A stretch of DNA of 53,645 nucleotides from positions 1-53,645 of IMG/VR virus record IMGVR_UViG_3300048033_000859; one strand, given 5' to 3'. Shown piece after piece: positions 24,587-33,337 of this stretch (the stretch's first letter is position 1; the number at the start of each line of letters is the position of its first letter). The notes beneath the pieces are model-generated. The model saw nothing but the letters and a program-made list of their open reading frames with translations, was not told the DNA's origin and made no database searches. Source of the DNA: a virus. The position numbers and the translations under genes are program-made.

Positions 24587-25573
24587 TTATGAAATATCTT
24601 CAATTGCTTCGACCAAACCGTCTGCGTCTGTAATGACGTTATATACTTTAGTGACGGGCAACCCTCCGATCTCCACACTTTCGCGGAAACCTTCTAGGAA
24701 ACCATCTGCGTCATATGTGATGTTCCAAACCAGTTTTCCATTCGCTTTGATGGAAGAGAGGCGACCATCGGAATCATGTGAAATGTTTGTGGAAGAGATA
24801 GCACCTGTAAACAAAGTGGTGTCGATTTGTGCTTTTGTGTAAGAGGCTTCATCGCCTACATAAGTGGACAGACCATCTTCAAGACCTTGAAAACGCGCTT
24901 CAAATCCACCTTCAAATTCAGTCTGCTCTTTAGCAATGTCGCCAGCGAACTTAGTTCCATCAGTACGAATTGACTCTATGGCGGTGTTGATAGCCGCTAC
25001 CACAGTGCCATTGAGGTATGTCTCAAGACCGTCGATGAAGGCATTGACATCGCCCACAACAACATCAGCGAAATTATCATTGATATGGGTTTTAAAGTCG
25101 CTTGCGATAGAGTCTAGCTTTGTTGGAATCTCACGGGCTAGTGTATTGGTAAAGATGCCAACATTAGCAGAAAAGTCTGTTACAGTGATGTCTGCAACGG
25201 CTGACTTATCGGAGATAGGTGTAATTTCCACGCCAGATACGAAGATTGCAGCATTAGCTGCCATGGCAGAGTGCGCGGTACAGTAGTAGTACATTGTTTC
25301 TGGTGCATCAGAAGGTATTACAAAGGTAACTGTGGCCCCTGCAGAACCTACAGTACCAGAAGTTGTTACCCCTGTTGTATAGGCTGTTGAACCCGCTGCG
25401 TCAGCGGCAGTGGCAAAGCCCAGAGTGTGTGTTGCGTTTGAAGCGTCAGACACATCAAAAATGTATGTGTTTCCGCGAACTAGAAATAAATTGGGGGTCT
25501 TAGCACCGTCAACTTGGTAACGGTTACCTTCAGCATACGCCCCAACAGTGACATTATAATTAACCGTCGCCAT
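24587..25573 (-). CDS. Tail protein with cupredoxin-like domain
   Basis: 328 residues. The first 110 residues match a cupredoxin-like fold seen in marine phage structural proteins: NLFLVRGNTYIFDVSD, then NATHTLGF, then TMYYYCTAHSAM. His 49, Cys 98, His 101 and Met 104 are arranged like a type 1 copper site. A helical middle (about residues 130-250) and a beta-rich C terminus with repeated DADG turns follow. It is probably a tail fibre or tail-tip component. Whether copper is bound is unknown. Confidence 0.72.
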   Translation of the reverse strand: MATVNYNVTVGAYAEGNRYQVDGAKTPNLFLVRGNTYIFDVSDASNATHTLGFATAADAAGSTAYTTGVTTSGTVGSAGATVTFVIPSDAPETMYYYCTAHSAMAANAAIFVSGVEITPISDKSAVADITVTDFSANVGIFTNTLAREIPTKLDSIASDFKTHINDNFADVVVGDVNAFIDGLETYLNGTVVAAINTAIESIRTDGTKFAGDIAKEQTEFEGGFEARFQGLEDGLSTYVGDEASYTKAQIDTTLFTGAISSTNISHDSDGRLSSIKANGKLVWNITYDADGFLEGFRESVEIGGLPVTKVYNVITDADGLVEAIEDIS

Positions 25574-25989
25574 TATGTAGTTTCCTCTGCATAGAATGTT
25601 TCTAAAATTGTGTCCCCGAATGTCTCTAGGGAACGCTCACCAATCTGCACCTGACCGTGCCAATCGATGTTCTCTGAGTCCTTGTGGCGAATTTTCCACC
25701 AGCTTTCGGAACCAAAGGGGATTCTCCCGTAGGAGATAGCCCGTGTGACGTACATCATGTCATCATCTGTAGAGACAACGTCCATAACGTCATTGGCTGC
25801 TTGTGTTAGTTTTTCAACTAACTCATCGTATCCTGTAACTCGCGCTTCATCGTCCATAATTTCTAACGACTTAACGACTACGATTACTTCGCGAACTGAA
25901 GGTGTATCCAGCATTGAAGATAGCTTTGTGATAGCCTTTTCTGCAGTTGCTGTTTTTAAATTCCAGTAGGCTAATGTTTTCTCTGCCAT
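25573..25989 (-). CDS. Unknown tail-module protein
   Basis: 138 residues, acidic. Helical N-terminal half, then YVTRAISYGRIPFGSESWWKIRHKD and an acidic end. It overlaps the next gene by one base and follows the collagen/GTHTGP-type fibre gene. The family is not recognised. It could be a fibre assembly factor or a small tail component. Confidence 0.6.
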   Translation of the reverse strand: MAEKTLAYWNLKTATAEKAITKLSSMLDTPSVREVIVVVKSLEIMDDEARVTGYDELVEKLTQAANDVMDVVSTDDDMMYVTRAISYGRIPFGSESWWKIRHKDSENIDWHGQVQIGERSLETFGDTILETFYAEETT

Positions 25990-25990
25990 C

Positions 25991-27250
25991 TTAAATTAAA
26001 CTCCCAATTAGACGCTGTGAGTACTGAGAAGAATCATACAAAATAGAGACTTGAGCCGCCTTAGTTACTGCAATGTCTCTTGCTAGGTTCGACTGATCCC
26101 GTGCAGCGAATGTTTCATCACGAAAGCCCTCTGTTTCGTTCCGAAAGTATAAGGTCTCATCACGGTAAGTGAGGGCGTTATCTCTTGCTGCCTCTGCCTG
26201 TGCTAGACTTGATGCAATTCCATCTTCTGATGAACTGAGGACTTGGTTAAAGTAGGCAAGACTAAGGGCGTCTGCCAAATCGACGGGATCAGCAACATTC
26301 GAGATACGAGTGTTTTGGGCGTCTACAGGACCTGTGTGGGTGCCTGTTGAATTGCCTGACAGGTTACCTGAAACATCACCTTGATGAGAACCAATAGTTG
26401 GCCCTGTGTGTGTTCCCTGAGTATCGCCTAGTAAATCGCCTGTAAAAGTTGCTGTGACACTTACAGCGGTGATATCTGTGGCAGTAATATCGCCAAATAC
26501 AGAATCCCCAGTAGATGTAATATTCCCAGTTACGTTGCCTGTTACTGAGCCTATGAAGCTAGCATCGGTGCCATCTGTTCCGTTGTTAAGGATGAGAGTA
26601 TCATCAGGGGAGTATATATCACCTTTAAAATTACCAGTAGCATTACCAAGCAAGTTACCAAAGATGGAATGCCCATTATCTACTGGCGTAGCTGTTACAG
26701 TATCAGCCGTAATATCGGTAGCTGTAATCGCGGCTGGGGTATTAGCCCCTAACTCTCCGTCTAATGTACCAGCAACAAAGGACCCTGACAAGTATAAATT
26801 TCTAAATGGGGAACTAGATGATCCGATATCTGAGGCGGCACCGTCTGGGATTATATGTCCCTGTGGGGTGAACGCGGCAAATTCGTGCCATTGGGCAGAG
26901 CCCACAGTGTTGTCTGTGCAGATGAATACCCGACGAGTAGTCACGTTTATCCACATACTACCAACTGCATACCCATCATCTGTATCATCTAGACCATTAG
27001 GATTTTCAGTGGCAGTGGCATTATTGAGGCCACCAGAACCGCCATGTGTCGCAGGTAGGTATCCATCTACGGACCCTACAAGATTGATCTTTGGTGCATT
27101 ACCCAGAGTGCCATCGTGAGAATGACCATCAGAACCGTCAAACGCTGTTTGTATTGCGTTAAGTTCAGCATTAATTGGGGGAGCGGTAATATTCTCCCCG
27201 TTAACAATGTCGGCAATGGAACGCCGTGTATACCCAGACCCTGCAGCCAT
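25991..27250 (-). CDS. Tail fibre protein with beta-helix-like repeats
   Basis: 419 residues. The N terminus (SIADIVNGENITAPPINAELNAI then a GNAPKINL-type segment) resembles phage tail-fibre attachment regions. Residues about 170-310 are short Thr/Gly/Asp repeats (VTGNVTGNITSTGDSVFGDI, GTHTGPTIGSHQGDVSGNLS) typical of trimeric beta-helical shafts. The C-terminal 100 residues form a helical rod (AARDNALTYRDETLYFRN). It is translated from an ATG overlapping the nozzle gene's end. Confidence 0.75.
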   Translation of the reverse strand: MAAGSGYTRRSIADIVNGENITAPPINAELNAIQTAFDGSDGHSHDGTLGNAPKINLVGSVDGYLPATHGGSGGLNNATATENPNGLDDTDDGYAVGSMWINVTTRRVFICTDNTVGSAQWHEFAAFTPQGHIIPDGAASDIGSSSSPFRNLYLSGSFVAGTLDGELGANTPAAITATDITADTVTATPVDNGHSIFGNLLGNATGNFKGDIYSPDDTLILNNGTDGTDASFIGSVTGNVTGNITSTGDSVFGDITATDITAVSVTATFTGDLLGDTQGTHTGPTIGSHQGDVSGNLSGNSTGTHTGPVDAQNTRISNVADPVDLADALSLAYFNQVLSSSEDGIASSLAQAEAARDNALTYRDETLYFRNETEGFRDETFAARDQSNLARDIAVTKAAQVSILYDSSQYSQRLIGSLI

Positions 27251-28920
27251 TATCTTCTCCCTGCCACGCTGAACTCAAACACCATGCCCTGAATAGAATG
27301 AGGGGCGTTGATGCCTAGAGTAACGTATGTGATTTTTGTTGCGTAACCGCTGCCCTGAATGTCAGTAGTCATAATAGGCTTTTCACTGCCCCCATAGATA
27401 ACTGCAGCGTTACCGTAGGTAATATTTCGTCCGTTATAGACAACAGGAGCACCCTTGGATTCTTCTGCGTAGGACCCAGGCTTTGCTGTATCGGTATCGT
27501 CCCAATCATAAGAGACTGAGATGTTAATTCCGATAGGTCCCTCTGCACGAATAAATGTGTTTAACTTTCTAAGGATTTTTCTGACTTCAGTATCACCGAA
27601 ATCGAAGTAAGGGGTGCTATAGACCCCTAGAATACCCTCTCCGTTGAAGGAGTTTCCCTGCTCTTGGCGATAGACGCCACCGTTATAATCGCCGTGCAAA
27701 ACGAACTCAGTGCGCCCAATATAACCTGACGCTGCACAGGATGCCCGTATACCTAGTAGTTCACCAAATTCCCATCCTAGGGTCTGGTCAGAGGTTCTAA
27801 GCCCTCCTATGATCCCTACGGAGTCCTGTGGCTGTCTTACATCGTCACCAACAAAATATCGAAGCTGAGACTTAGTCCGTATGACGCATCCCGTAAGAAG
27901 GTTGTCTAGGTCAAAATCTGTAGGCAAATCAACGAGAAGAGATTGGATAGACTTGGAAATTGTTTCCAGTTCCACATCTCCTATTCGGGAGGTTCCAGCC
28001 ACAGGACGTATGCCATCTGGGGCAAGAAATACCAAGTCACCACCGATTTCTAGGACGCTATCCTGCGCGATACACCCCACATTGGTAGTAACATTTTCAA
28101 CAGTGAATTCTTGGCTCGACCCAATGTTAAGTAGCAGAATTTTCTTAATGGCGTTTCTGCCAAATACAAACAGGTTTTCACGAAATGGTTTAAACTGTAC
28201 CGCGTCGAAGCCTACGCTTATCTGTCCTGCGTCACCGCCACCTGAGAAATTCCAGTTATAAACATCCTTAGAGTTACTGTGACACATAGTACCTAAGTTT
28301 GCCTCATCCCCTCCAAGAAACACAAAGTTTTGAAATACGTCTACGAGTGAAGGTTGTGGAAGAAGTTGGTCACCCCCAGCGTCTGCCTTTGTACCAGCTA
28401 CGCTAGTTGATGCAGTGGAGGCGGTTAGTTCTGTCCAATCTACTCCATCAAACACAATTGGCTTATTAACGCCATCCACAAAGATGATAGTGTTACCTTC
28501 ACCAAAGTTGAACGATGCATGCCTAATGCGCTCTACACTGCGTAGATTGTCAGTCATGTCACGGGTGTACCCCGTGCTTATTTGCTGCCAGCCTAGGGGG
28601 CCTGTGTTCTTATAGAACGAGTAGGTATCTGCACCCTGATCTTTTCTAGCGCAGATGGGGTAGGTAGTACCAAATTGATCATCCTTAAAGATAGCGATAC
28701 AGAGAATTTTACCCTCTGCTCCATCAGGATTGACTATTTCGTTATCTGTATCATACGGAGCAAACCCATTAATCCTACGATAGCCCCCATATAATGAAGT
28801 CTCGTAGTTAACTAATCGAGTTGCACTCCCTGGAGCGTTTTCAGCTAAATCAAGGTGGTTCTCGTTAGAATTAAGTCCACCAGCCGCAATGACTTTATAT
28901 GACTGAATTCTGTCTGCCAT
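27250..28920 (-). CDS. Tail nozzle / tail tubular protein B-like
   Basis: 556 residues, beta-rich, beginning MADRIQSYKVIAAGGLNSNE with blocks such as RLVNYETSLYGGYRRINGF and FVDGVNKPIVFDG. This pattern and the position directly after the tubular protein A-like gene match podoviral tail nozzle proteins. No enzymatic motif is seen. Start and stop overlap both neighbours by one base, so the tail genes are tightly coupled. Confidence 0.75.
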   Translation of the reverse strand: MADRIQSYKVIAAGGLNSNENHLDLAENAPGSATRLVNYETSLYGGYRRINGFAPYDTDNEIVNPDGAEGKILCIAIFKDDQFGTTYPICARKDQGADTYSFYKNTGPLGWQQISTGYTRDMTDNLRSVERIRHASFNFGEGNTIIFVDGVNKPIVFDGVDWTELTASTASTSVAGTKADAGGDQLLPQPSLVDVFQNFVFLGGDEANLGTMCHSNSKDVYNWNFSGGGDAGQISVGFDAVQFKPFRENLFVFGRNAIKKILLLNIGSSQEFTVENVTTNVGCIAQDSVLEIGGDLVFLAPDGIRPVAGTSRIGDVELETISKSIQSLLVDLPTDFDLDNLLTGCVIRTKSQLRYFVGDDVRQPQDSVGIIGGLRTSDQTLGWEFGELLGIRASCAASGYIGRTEFVLHGDYNGGVYRQEQGNSFNGEGILGVYSTPYFDFGDTEVRKILRKLNTFIRAEGPIGINISVSYDWDDTDTAKPGSYAEESKGAPVVYNGRNITYGNAAVIYGGSEKPIMTTDIQGSGYATKITYVTLGINAPHSIQGMVFEFSVAGRR

Positions 28921-29618
28921 TAGAAGGCAACTCTGCGGTCTGTGACGTATTCGTAGTTATTTATGTATAGTGTCTGCAGGTTTTTAAGCCCCTGTTCAAA
29001 AACGAGTTTTGCAACTTGAGCAGCTTCGACGTTGTCCTTAAACATATAAAGATGCATCAAGGCACCATCGACAACAACACTGGAGAACGACTGTGGGACC
29101 CTAGTCTCATCGTCAAATAATTGAAGGTCTGCGTAGTTAAGGTAAAAGTTGAAGCGTATGGTGTATGCTTTGTCGGGAGAGGGAGAGACAATATACCCGT
29201 TACCATGCGAAGGTGCTATGTAACGTGGGCGCTCAATCCCATCATAATGTGAGTTGTTATCCCTATCTCTGTAGAGATTTATATAGGTATCGCGGTCAAT
29301 ATATTTTAACTTGTAGAACTGACCTGAAGTTAGGTCCTCTTGGTAACTGTCGATAACCTGAAAGGAGTTGTAATCAACAACCTTAAAGAATTCAGGCCAA
29401 TTGTATTCTGTACGACCAATTACCAGAGTTTCTGTGTGCTGTGCTGCGTTGAAGGGCCAACCGAATTCGCTCTGATTGATAGATGCAACGGCAGACCGTA
29501 TAGAGTCCTTCACAAGTGCTTGGACGCCACGGGCGGTAGCGAATTCTGAAGGGGGTATTTCTACCTCGTTCAACCTACGCAGTACTTGGTTACAAAGATC
29601 AATGTAGGTATCAGGCAT
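28920..29618 (-). CDS. Tail tubular protein A-like (adaptor)
   Basis: 232 residues with a helical N terminus (YIDLCNQVLRRLNEVEIPPS) and a C-terminal helical segment (LVFEQGLKNLQTLYINNYEY). Such proteins connect the portal to the nozzle in short-tailed phages. The order capsid, this gene, nozzle, fibres matches T7-like tail modules. Confidence 0.75.
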   Translation of the reverse strand: MPDTYIDLCNQVLRRLNEVEIPPSEFATARGVQALVKDSIRSAVASINQSEFGWPFNAAQHTETLVIGRTEYNWPEFFKVVDYNSFQVIDSYQEDLTSGQFYKLKYIDRDTYINLYRDRDNNSHYDGIERPRYIAPSHGNGYIVSPSPDKAYTIRFNFYLNYADLQLFDDETRVPQSFSSVVVDGALMHLYMFKDNVEAAQVAKLVFEQGLKNLQTLYINNYEYVTDRRVAF

Positions 29619-29673
29619 TCAGTTAACTCCAACAAGATATGGGGGCCAGTTAAGACCAGCCCCCAAAGTAGTG

Positions 29674-30723
29674 TTACGCTAAGTTATAATTTGCTGTGAA
29701 CAGCGCCTCTGGGCGAAGAATCTTGCGACCAAAGAGGTTGAGGCCGCGAACAACGTCAGCGAATGTCTCAGGAGAACGGAAGCTCTCTGTTTTTGAGATT
29801 TGCTGGGCTGTTGCAACTGCACCCATATGACCCGCACAGACAACTCCAAAATTAGTCGTTGAGCCGCTTGCCGCTGCAGTTCCAGCACCAGTGCCTTTGT
29901 AAGGCAAGTTGTTGGATTTATACAGTTTAAAGCCACGGATCAGGCCAGATACCACACGACCATTACGGAGCATGTCACCTGCGTCTTGACCACCAGCGAA
30001 GTCATTATTGATGAGCTTGCTGTTTTCGTCTTGAAGAAGCTCGTAAAACACGGGGTCAGCGATCAAATAACGATCTTCTGTAGGCACGTTTGCTTGGTCC
30101 ATCTTACGGGCAATACGGTTAAGTACTGCGAGTGGAGATGTAACTGCGCCAGAGCCACCATTTGCAGCAAGTGGGATAGAGTTACCCGCTGTGCCGCCGA
30201 ACTCACCCGCTTTAATTTTATTGTTAGCCAGTAGTTCATCATTACCCGCCGCTGCGTCTGCTTTATCGCCTGCAGATGCTGTACGAGCGGCCCATGCGGA
30301 ACCATTCCAATCGTAGCCCATCATGTAACCCAATACGTTTTTATCAAACGCATCTTTCAGGTTATAAGCGGCGTTGTCGGACGCTAAAGATAAGAAATTA
30401 TGGTGGGATTGCTGAGTTTCAATGTCATCGACCTGGAACTGAAACGCATTGGCTTGGTCTATAACCAAGGAAAAGTCTGCATCGGTCAATTCCTGAGAAC
30501 TCATCTCAGTGCCGCGTTTGTAGTCCACGATATCAACACTAGGTTCTTTAAGAATGCGAACTGAATCGCCCATGTTGCTGATTTCACCAAAATAATCGGT
30601 GTTCGTGCATGCTTCTACAATAGACTCCTTCCTTAGAGCTAATTGTACTTTTTTGCTGTAAATTACTGGGCTGAAGGCACCTGCCGACAGTTGGTTGTAC
30701 CCATTTGCGCGTGGAAATGCCAT
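29674..30723 (-). CDS. Major capsid protein
   Basis: 349 residues. Located directly after the scaffold and before the tail adaptor. The sequence (VQLALRKESIVEACTNTDYF, then GDSVRILKEPSVDIVDYKRG, then DPVFYELLQDENSKLINND) is characteristic of HK97-fold capsid proteins of marine podoviruses. The start follows an AAGGAG site. Expression is likely high: a near-consensus promoter lies about 260 bases upstream with a structured leader between. Confidence 0.85.
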   Translation of the reverse strand: MAFPRANGYNQLSAGAFSPVIYSKKVQLALRKESIVEACTNTDYFGEISNMGDSVRILKEPSVDIVDYKRGTEMSSQELTDADFSLVIDQANAFQFQVDDIETQQSHHNFLSLASDNAAYNLKDAFDKNVLGYMMGYDWNGSAWAARTASAGDKADAAAGNDELLANNKIKAGEFGGTAGNSIPLAANGGSGAVTSPLAVLNRIARKMDQANVPTEDRYLIADPVFYELLQDENSKLINNDFAGGQDAGDMLRNGRVVSGLIRGFKLYKSNNLPYKGTGAGTAAASGSTTNFGVVCAGHMGAVATAQQISKTESFRSPETFADVVRGLNLFGRKILRPEALFTANYNLA

Positions 30724-30753
30724 GATTAAATCTCCTTCGATGGCAATTAGAGG

Positions 30754-30769
30754 AACCCCTAAATAGGGG
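30754..30769 (-). promoter_or_regulatory. Hairpin in the capsid leader
   Basis: CCCCTAAATAGGGG is a perfect 14-base dyad about 30 bases before the capsid start codon. It matches the CCCTA/TAGGG arms of other regulatory sites in this genome but here is in transcribed leader sequence. It could affect translation or be a protein-binding site. Confidence 0.4.
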
Positions 30770-30790
30770 CGCTAAAAACCAGAAGTGGAT

Positions 30791-30895
30791 TCAAAGGGCA
30801 GAGAACGAGTAGGGTGCGGGTACGTCTAGTGTGTGAAAGCTAAATACACGCTCTAGAGTAATCGGGCCTAGCGCCTCTGGTAGACTTCTTGCCAT
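30791..30895 (-). CDS. Possible leader peptide upstream of the capsid gene
   Basis: A 34-codon frame starting ATG at 30895 (MARSLPEALGPITLERVF...) lies inside the long capsid leader. The ribosome site (AGAAGAT) is weak and no family is known. It could be a real microprotein, a regulatory leader peptide or chance. Confidence 0.25.
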   Translation of the reverse strand: MARSLPEALGPITLERVFSFHTLDVPAPYSFSAL

Positions 30896-30952
30896 ATCTT
30901 CTGAATATAAATGAGAAATAGAGGGTGGGCTAATGCGGCCTCAGTTTCCAAT

Positions 30953-30966
30953 CCCCCAACTGGGGG
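30953..30966 (-). promoter_or_regulatory. Second hairpin in the capsid leader
   Basis: CCCCC and GGGGG separated by four bases form a strong short stem about 20 bases after the expected transcription start. No U-tract follows, so it looks like a 5' stabilising hairpin rather than a terminator. Confidence 0.4.
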
Positions 30967-30986
30967 AGAAACCCTTTATAACTGGT

Positions 30987-31016
30987 ATTATACCATCCTT
31001 TAAAGGGTCCCTGCAA
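30987..31016 (-). promoter_or_regulatory. Major capsid promoter
   Basis: Leftward TTGCAG, an 18-base spacer, TATAAT, with TGG before the -10 giving an extended -10. The spacer GGACCCTTTAAAGGATGG contains a palindrome (CCTTTAAAGG) in the same place as the dyads of other promoters here. Together with the next 260 bases it forms the gap between scaffold and capsid. Confidence 0.8.
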
Positions 31017-31022
31017 GACATA

Positions 31023-31802
31023 TTATCTAGCTGCACCTGAGAGGTCATAATCGAACTGCCCCTTGCGCATAGACTCCATAATAGCTGTCTCGTTCTTTTC
31101 GTACTCTGATTCAGACATCTTAGATACTTGGCTCTCTGAGAACCGCGCTGATCCCCCTGTAGGGGCAGATGCTGAAGTACGCCCTACGGATTGGGCTGCG
31201 CCAGTACTGGCTTTTCCAGACCGCCGCTTCATTCCCGTATCGCCTTTGTATAAATCAATGGCACGGGCCGCTGCACGGGCATCCGTAGAATTCTTGTATA
31301 GAGCGTCTTGTACCCACGATGGTTGTACTGCAACCCAATCATGGAAGCTTTTAGAAGCCCTAATGTTATCAAAATCGGGATGGATGGAGCGTAACTCTTG
31401 CTCTGCCTTTTCCCGTTTAATGTTTACTTCCATTTGCTCAAGATTGTGAATTCGCTTTTCGCCAATCTCTAGGGCTTCGTTTGCACGTTTTTGAGCAATG
31501 GTGTCGATAATTTTAGCAACCTCTGGATACCGCTCACTCCAAGCATCAACTTCCTCGTCTGACTTGGGAAACTTGATTTGTGAACGAGTAGCATCACTTA
31601 GCTGCTCTTTGAGTGCATCAATCTCTTGATCTTTATTAGATTGCACACTTTGTAGGTGTCTACGCAGGTCCCCATACCGCTTTTTAAAGGAGGATTCTTC
31701 TGGGTCCTGCGTAGGAAGTTGCTGTTCTTGAACAGGCGTGGGTTCATAACCTGCTAGTTCTTTTTCTAAGTCTTCGGTGTGTGTACCACGATACTTTGCC
31801 AT
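31023..31802 (-). CDS. Capsid scaffolding protein
   Basis: 259 residues, highly charged and helical, with coiled-coil character (KKRYGDLRRHLQSVQSNKDQ, EIDALKEQLSDA) and a disordered basic/Ser-rich C-terminal part. The position immediately before the capsid gene and the composition are typical of podoviral scaffolds. It starts 53 bases after the SleB-like gene. Confidence 0.78.
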   Translation of the reverse strand: MAKYRGTHTEDLEKELAGYEPTPVQEQQLPTQDPEESSFKKRYGDLRRHLQSVQSNKDQEIDALKEQLSDATRSQIKFPKSDEEVDAWSERYPEVAKIIDTIAQKRANEALEIGEKRIHNLEQMEVNIKREKAEQELRSIHPDFDNIRASKSFHDWVAVQPSWVQDALYKNSTDARAAARAIDLYKGDTGMKRRSGKASTGAAQSVGRTSASAPTGGSARFSESQVSKMSESEYEKNETAIMESMRKGQFDYDLSGAAR

Positions 31803-31855
31803 ATAATTTATGTCTCAAATAATTGGGGGCCGTTCAGGGTAGCCCAAGACGCCGA

Positions 31856-33337
31856 TCACATTCCGTAAGGTTTGGATGGCGTATTGAAAACAAGCAAAAC
31901 CTGCTCATCCCCGACAGTGAATGATTGACCTACCTCTTCACTCGGATATGCTTTTATTCCCTCGGAGTCCTCTTTCATGGGGTACTCCTCTTCTACAACG
32001 GTTACTTCGGCAGTTTCATAACCTTCGCCCAAGTCTCCATCATCTGAGTATTCGTCTTCGCTGTGGTGTCCACCCATTCCATTGCAAGCTTCGCATTCGC
32101 CTTCATAGCCGCCGCAAATTGGGCAGGTAGATTCTCCATAATTTCCATCTTCTTCTAATCCTTTTATTTGTCCTATAGATGCCATTGCCATAAGGCCCAT
32201 CTTGGCTTCTTGTTGCATTTCAACGTAAGTTTTTAATCCATGCCAACGAACAACATCGGCTGGGGCGACATACTCTCCCTCGGACAGAGCGGCAGGGATG
32301 TCATCACGAACATTTTCTGCAGTTGATCCTAGGGGAATGGGGTTTCCAGAAACGGGATCAAACCCAGTGACTACATCGGGTGCCATAATACCCATTGCAA
32401 GGCCACCATGGTTCATACTGATGGCTTCTGGTAATTTTTGTGATTTTGCTAGCTGTATATCCTGTTGGGCAGGGGTCTTAGGGTTTTGCGCTGGAATAGC
32501 ATCTTCCATGGCGGGGAGCTTATTAGTCTGTACCCTACGGCGATCTGATAGCTCTTTTGGTGTCTGAATAATTTCGTCGGTTTGCTTTAGGGCAGCTTCA
32601 GATACAGGTTTGCGGGTTTGCTTGTCCTTAATGCCCAGAGTATCATCAACGGCAACGTCTTTACGTTTGTCTTCTACAGACCTAGAGACCTCTTCTACAG
32701 ATTGGTCCTGCTCAGAAATCGCTTCGTTTTTTTCGTCCTCTACGCGATCAGAGTAGCCCTGAATTGACCGCAGAAACTCTTTGCGTCTACCTTTGCGGCC
32801 TCGCTCATCGGGCTGGCCCCCTCTACGGAAGTTTTGTACTACCATGGTTTCCTCGTCTGGATAAGTTACTGAAATGTTATGCGAAAAACTTGTATCTATG
32901 ACAGGCTCCTGATCCTCATACCCGCGTGTGAAGGTATGTCTCCCAATTACCAAAGGGTCTGGACCTGAAAAGTCGGTTCCACGGGATTCAGTCGTGGCTA
33001 CGTTTTGAAAAAAAGTACGCCCACCGACAGCATCATTGCCTATTTGATAGTAGTCAGCAAATTCGTTATGGCCCTGTTGAAGCTCCTCATCGGTGATAGG
33101 AATGGAGAGTGCGTCCCCATATGTTCTAACGGGCTCAAACTCCCGCCCTAGGACGCCATCTACATCATTTGGAAATCTAGAGGAGCCAAGTCGGTTAAAG
33201 ATAACACCTCTAACAGCATCCCGACCCTCTACACCTTCTCCACGCGCTTCTGCCCACACCACCCGTTCTATCTTTTCAACGTCATCGGCTGAAATTTCTA
33301 CTGTTGGGCGCTCTCTGGGGCGAATTGACGAATCCAT
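31856..33337 (-). CDS. Virion protein with SleB-like hydrolase domain and DnaJ-type Cys motif
   Basis: 493 residues with several parts. Residues about 15-170 match the cell-wall hydrolase SleB/CwlJ family (VVWAEARGEGVEGRDAVRGV, VIFNRLGSSRFPNDV, then IGRHTF). A charged linker follows (about 185-310). Then comes a phage-specific block, NVRDDIPAALSEGEYVAPAD and GLMAMASIGQIKGLEEDG. The last part contains CPICGGYEGECEACNGMGG, a DnaJ-like pair of CxxCxG motifs, then an acidic tail. It lies between scaffold and an oxygenase in the head operon, so a virion or assembly role with wall-cutting ability is likely. Confidence 0.75.
   Translation of the reverse strand: MDSSIRPRERPTVEISADDVEKIERVVWAEARGEGVEGRDAVRGVIFNRLGSSRFPNDVDGVLGREFEPVRTYGDALSIPITDEELQQGHNEFADYYQIGNDAVGGRTFFQNVATTESRGTDFSGPDPLVIGRHTFTRGYEDQEPVIDTSFSHNISVTYPDEETMVVQNFRRGGQPDERGRKGRRKEFLRSIQGYSDRVEDEKNEAISEQDQSVEEVSRSVEDKRKDVAVDDTLGIKDKQTRKPVSEAALKQTDEIIQTPKELSDRRRVQTNKLPAMEDAIPAQNPKTPAQQDIQLAKSQKLPEAISMNHGGLAMGIMAPDVVTGFDPVSGNPIPLGSTAENVRDDIPAALSEGEYVAPADVVRWHGLKTYVEMQQEAKMGLMAMASIGQIKGLEEDGNYGESTCPICGGYEGECEACNGMGGHHSEDEYSDDGDLGEGYETAEVTVVEEEYPMKEDSEGIKAYPSEEVGQSFTVGDEQVLLVFNTPSKPYGM

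Noticed and set aside
25991-27250. CRISPR array or tandem DNA repeat in the fibre gene
   Set aside because: The repetition is at protein level (Thr/Gly/Asp shaft repeats) with variable DNA; no regularly spaced identical repeats are present anywhere in the window.
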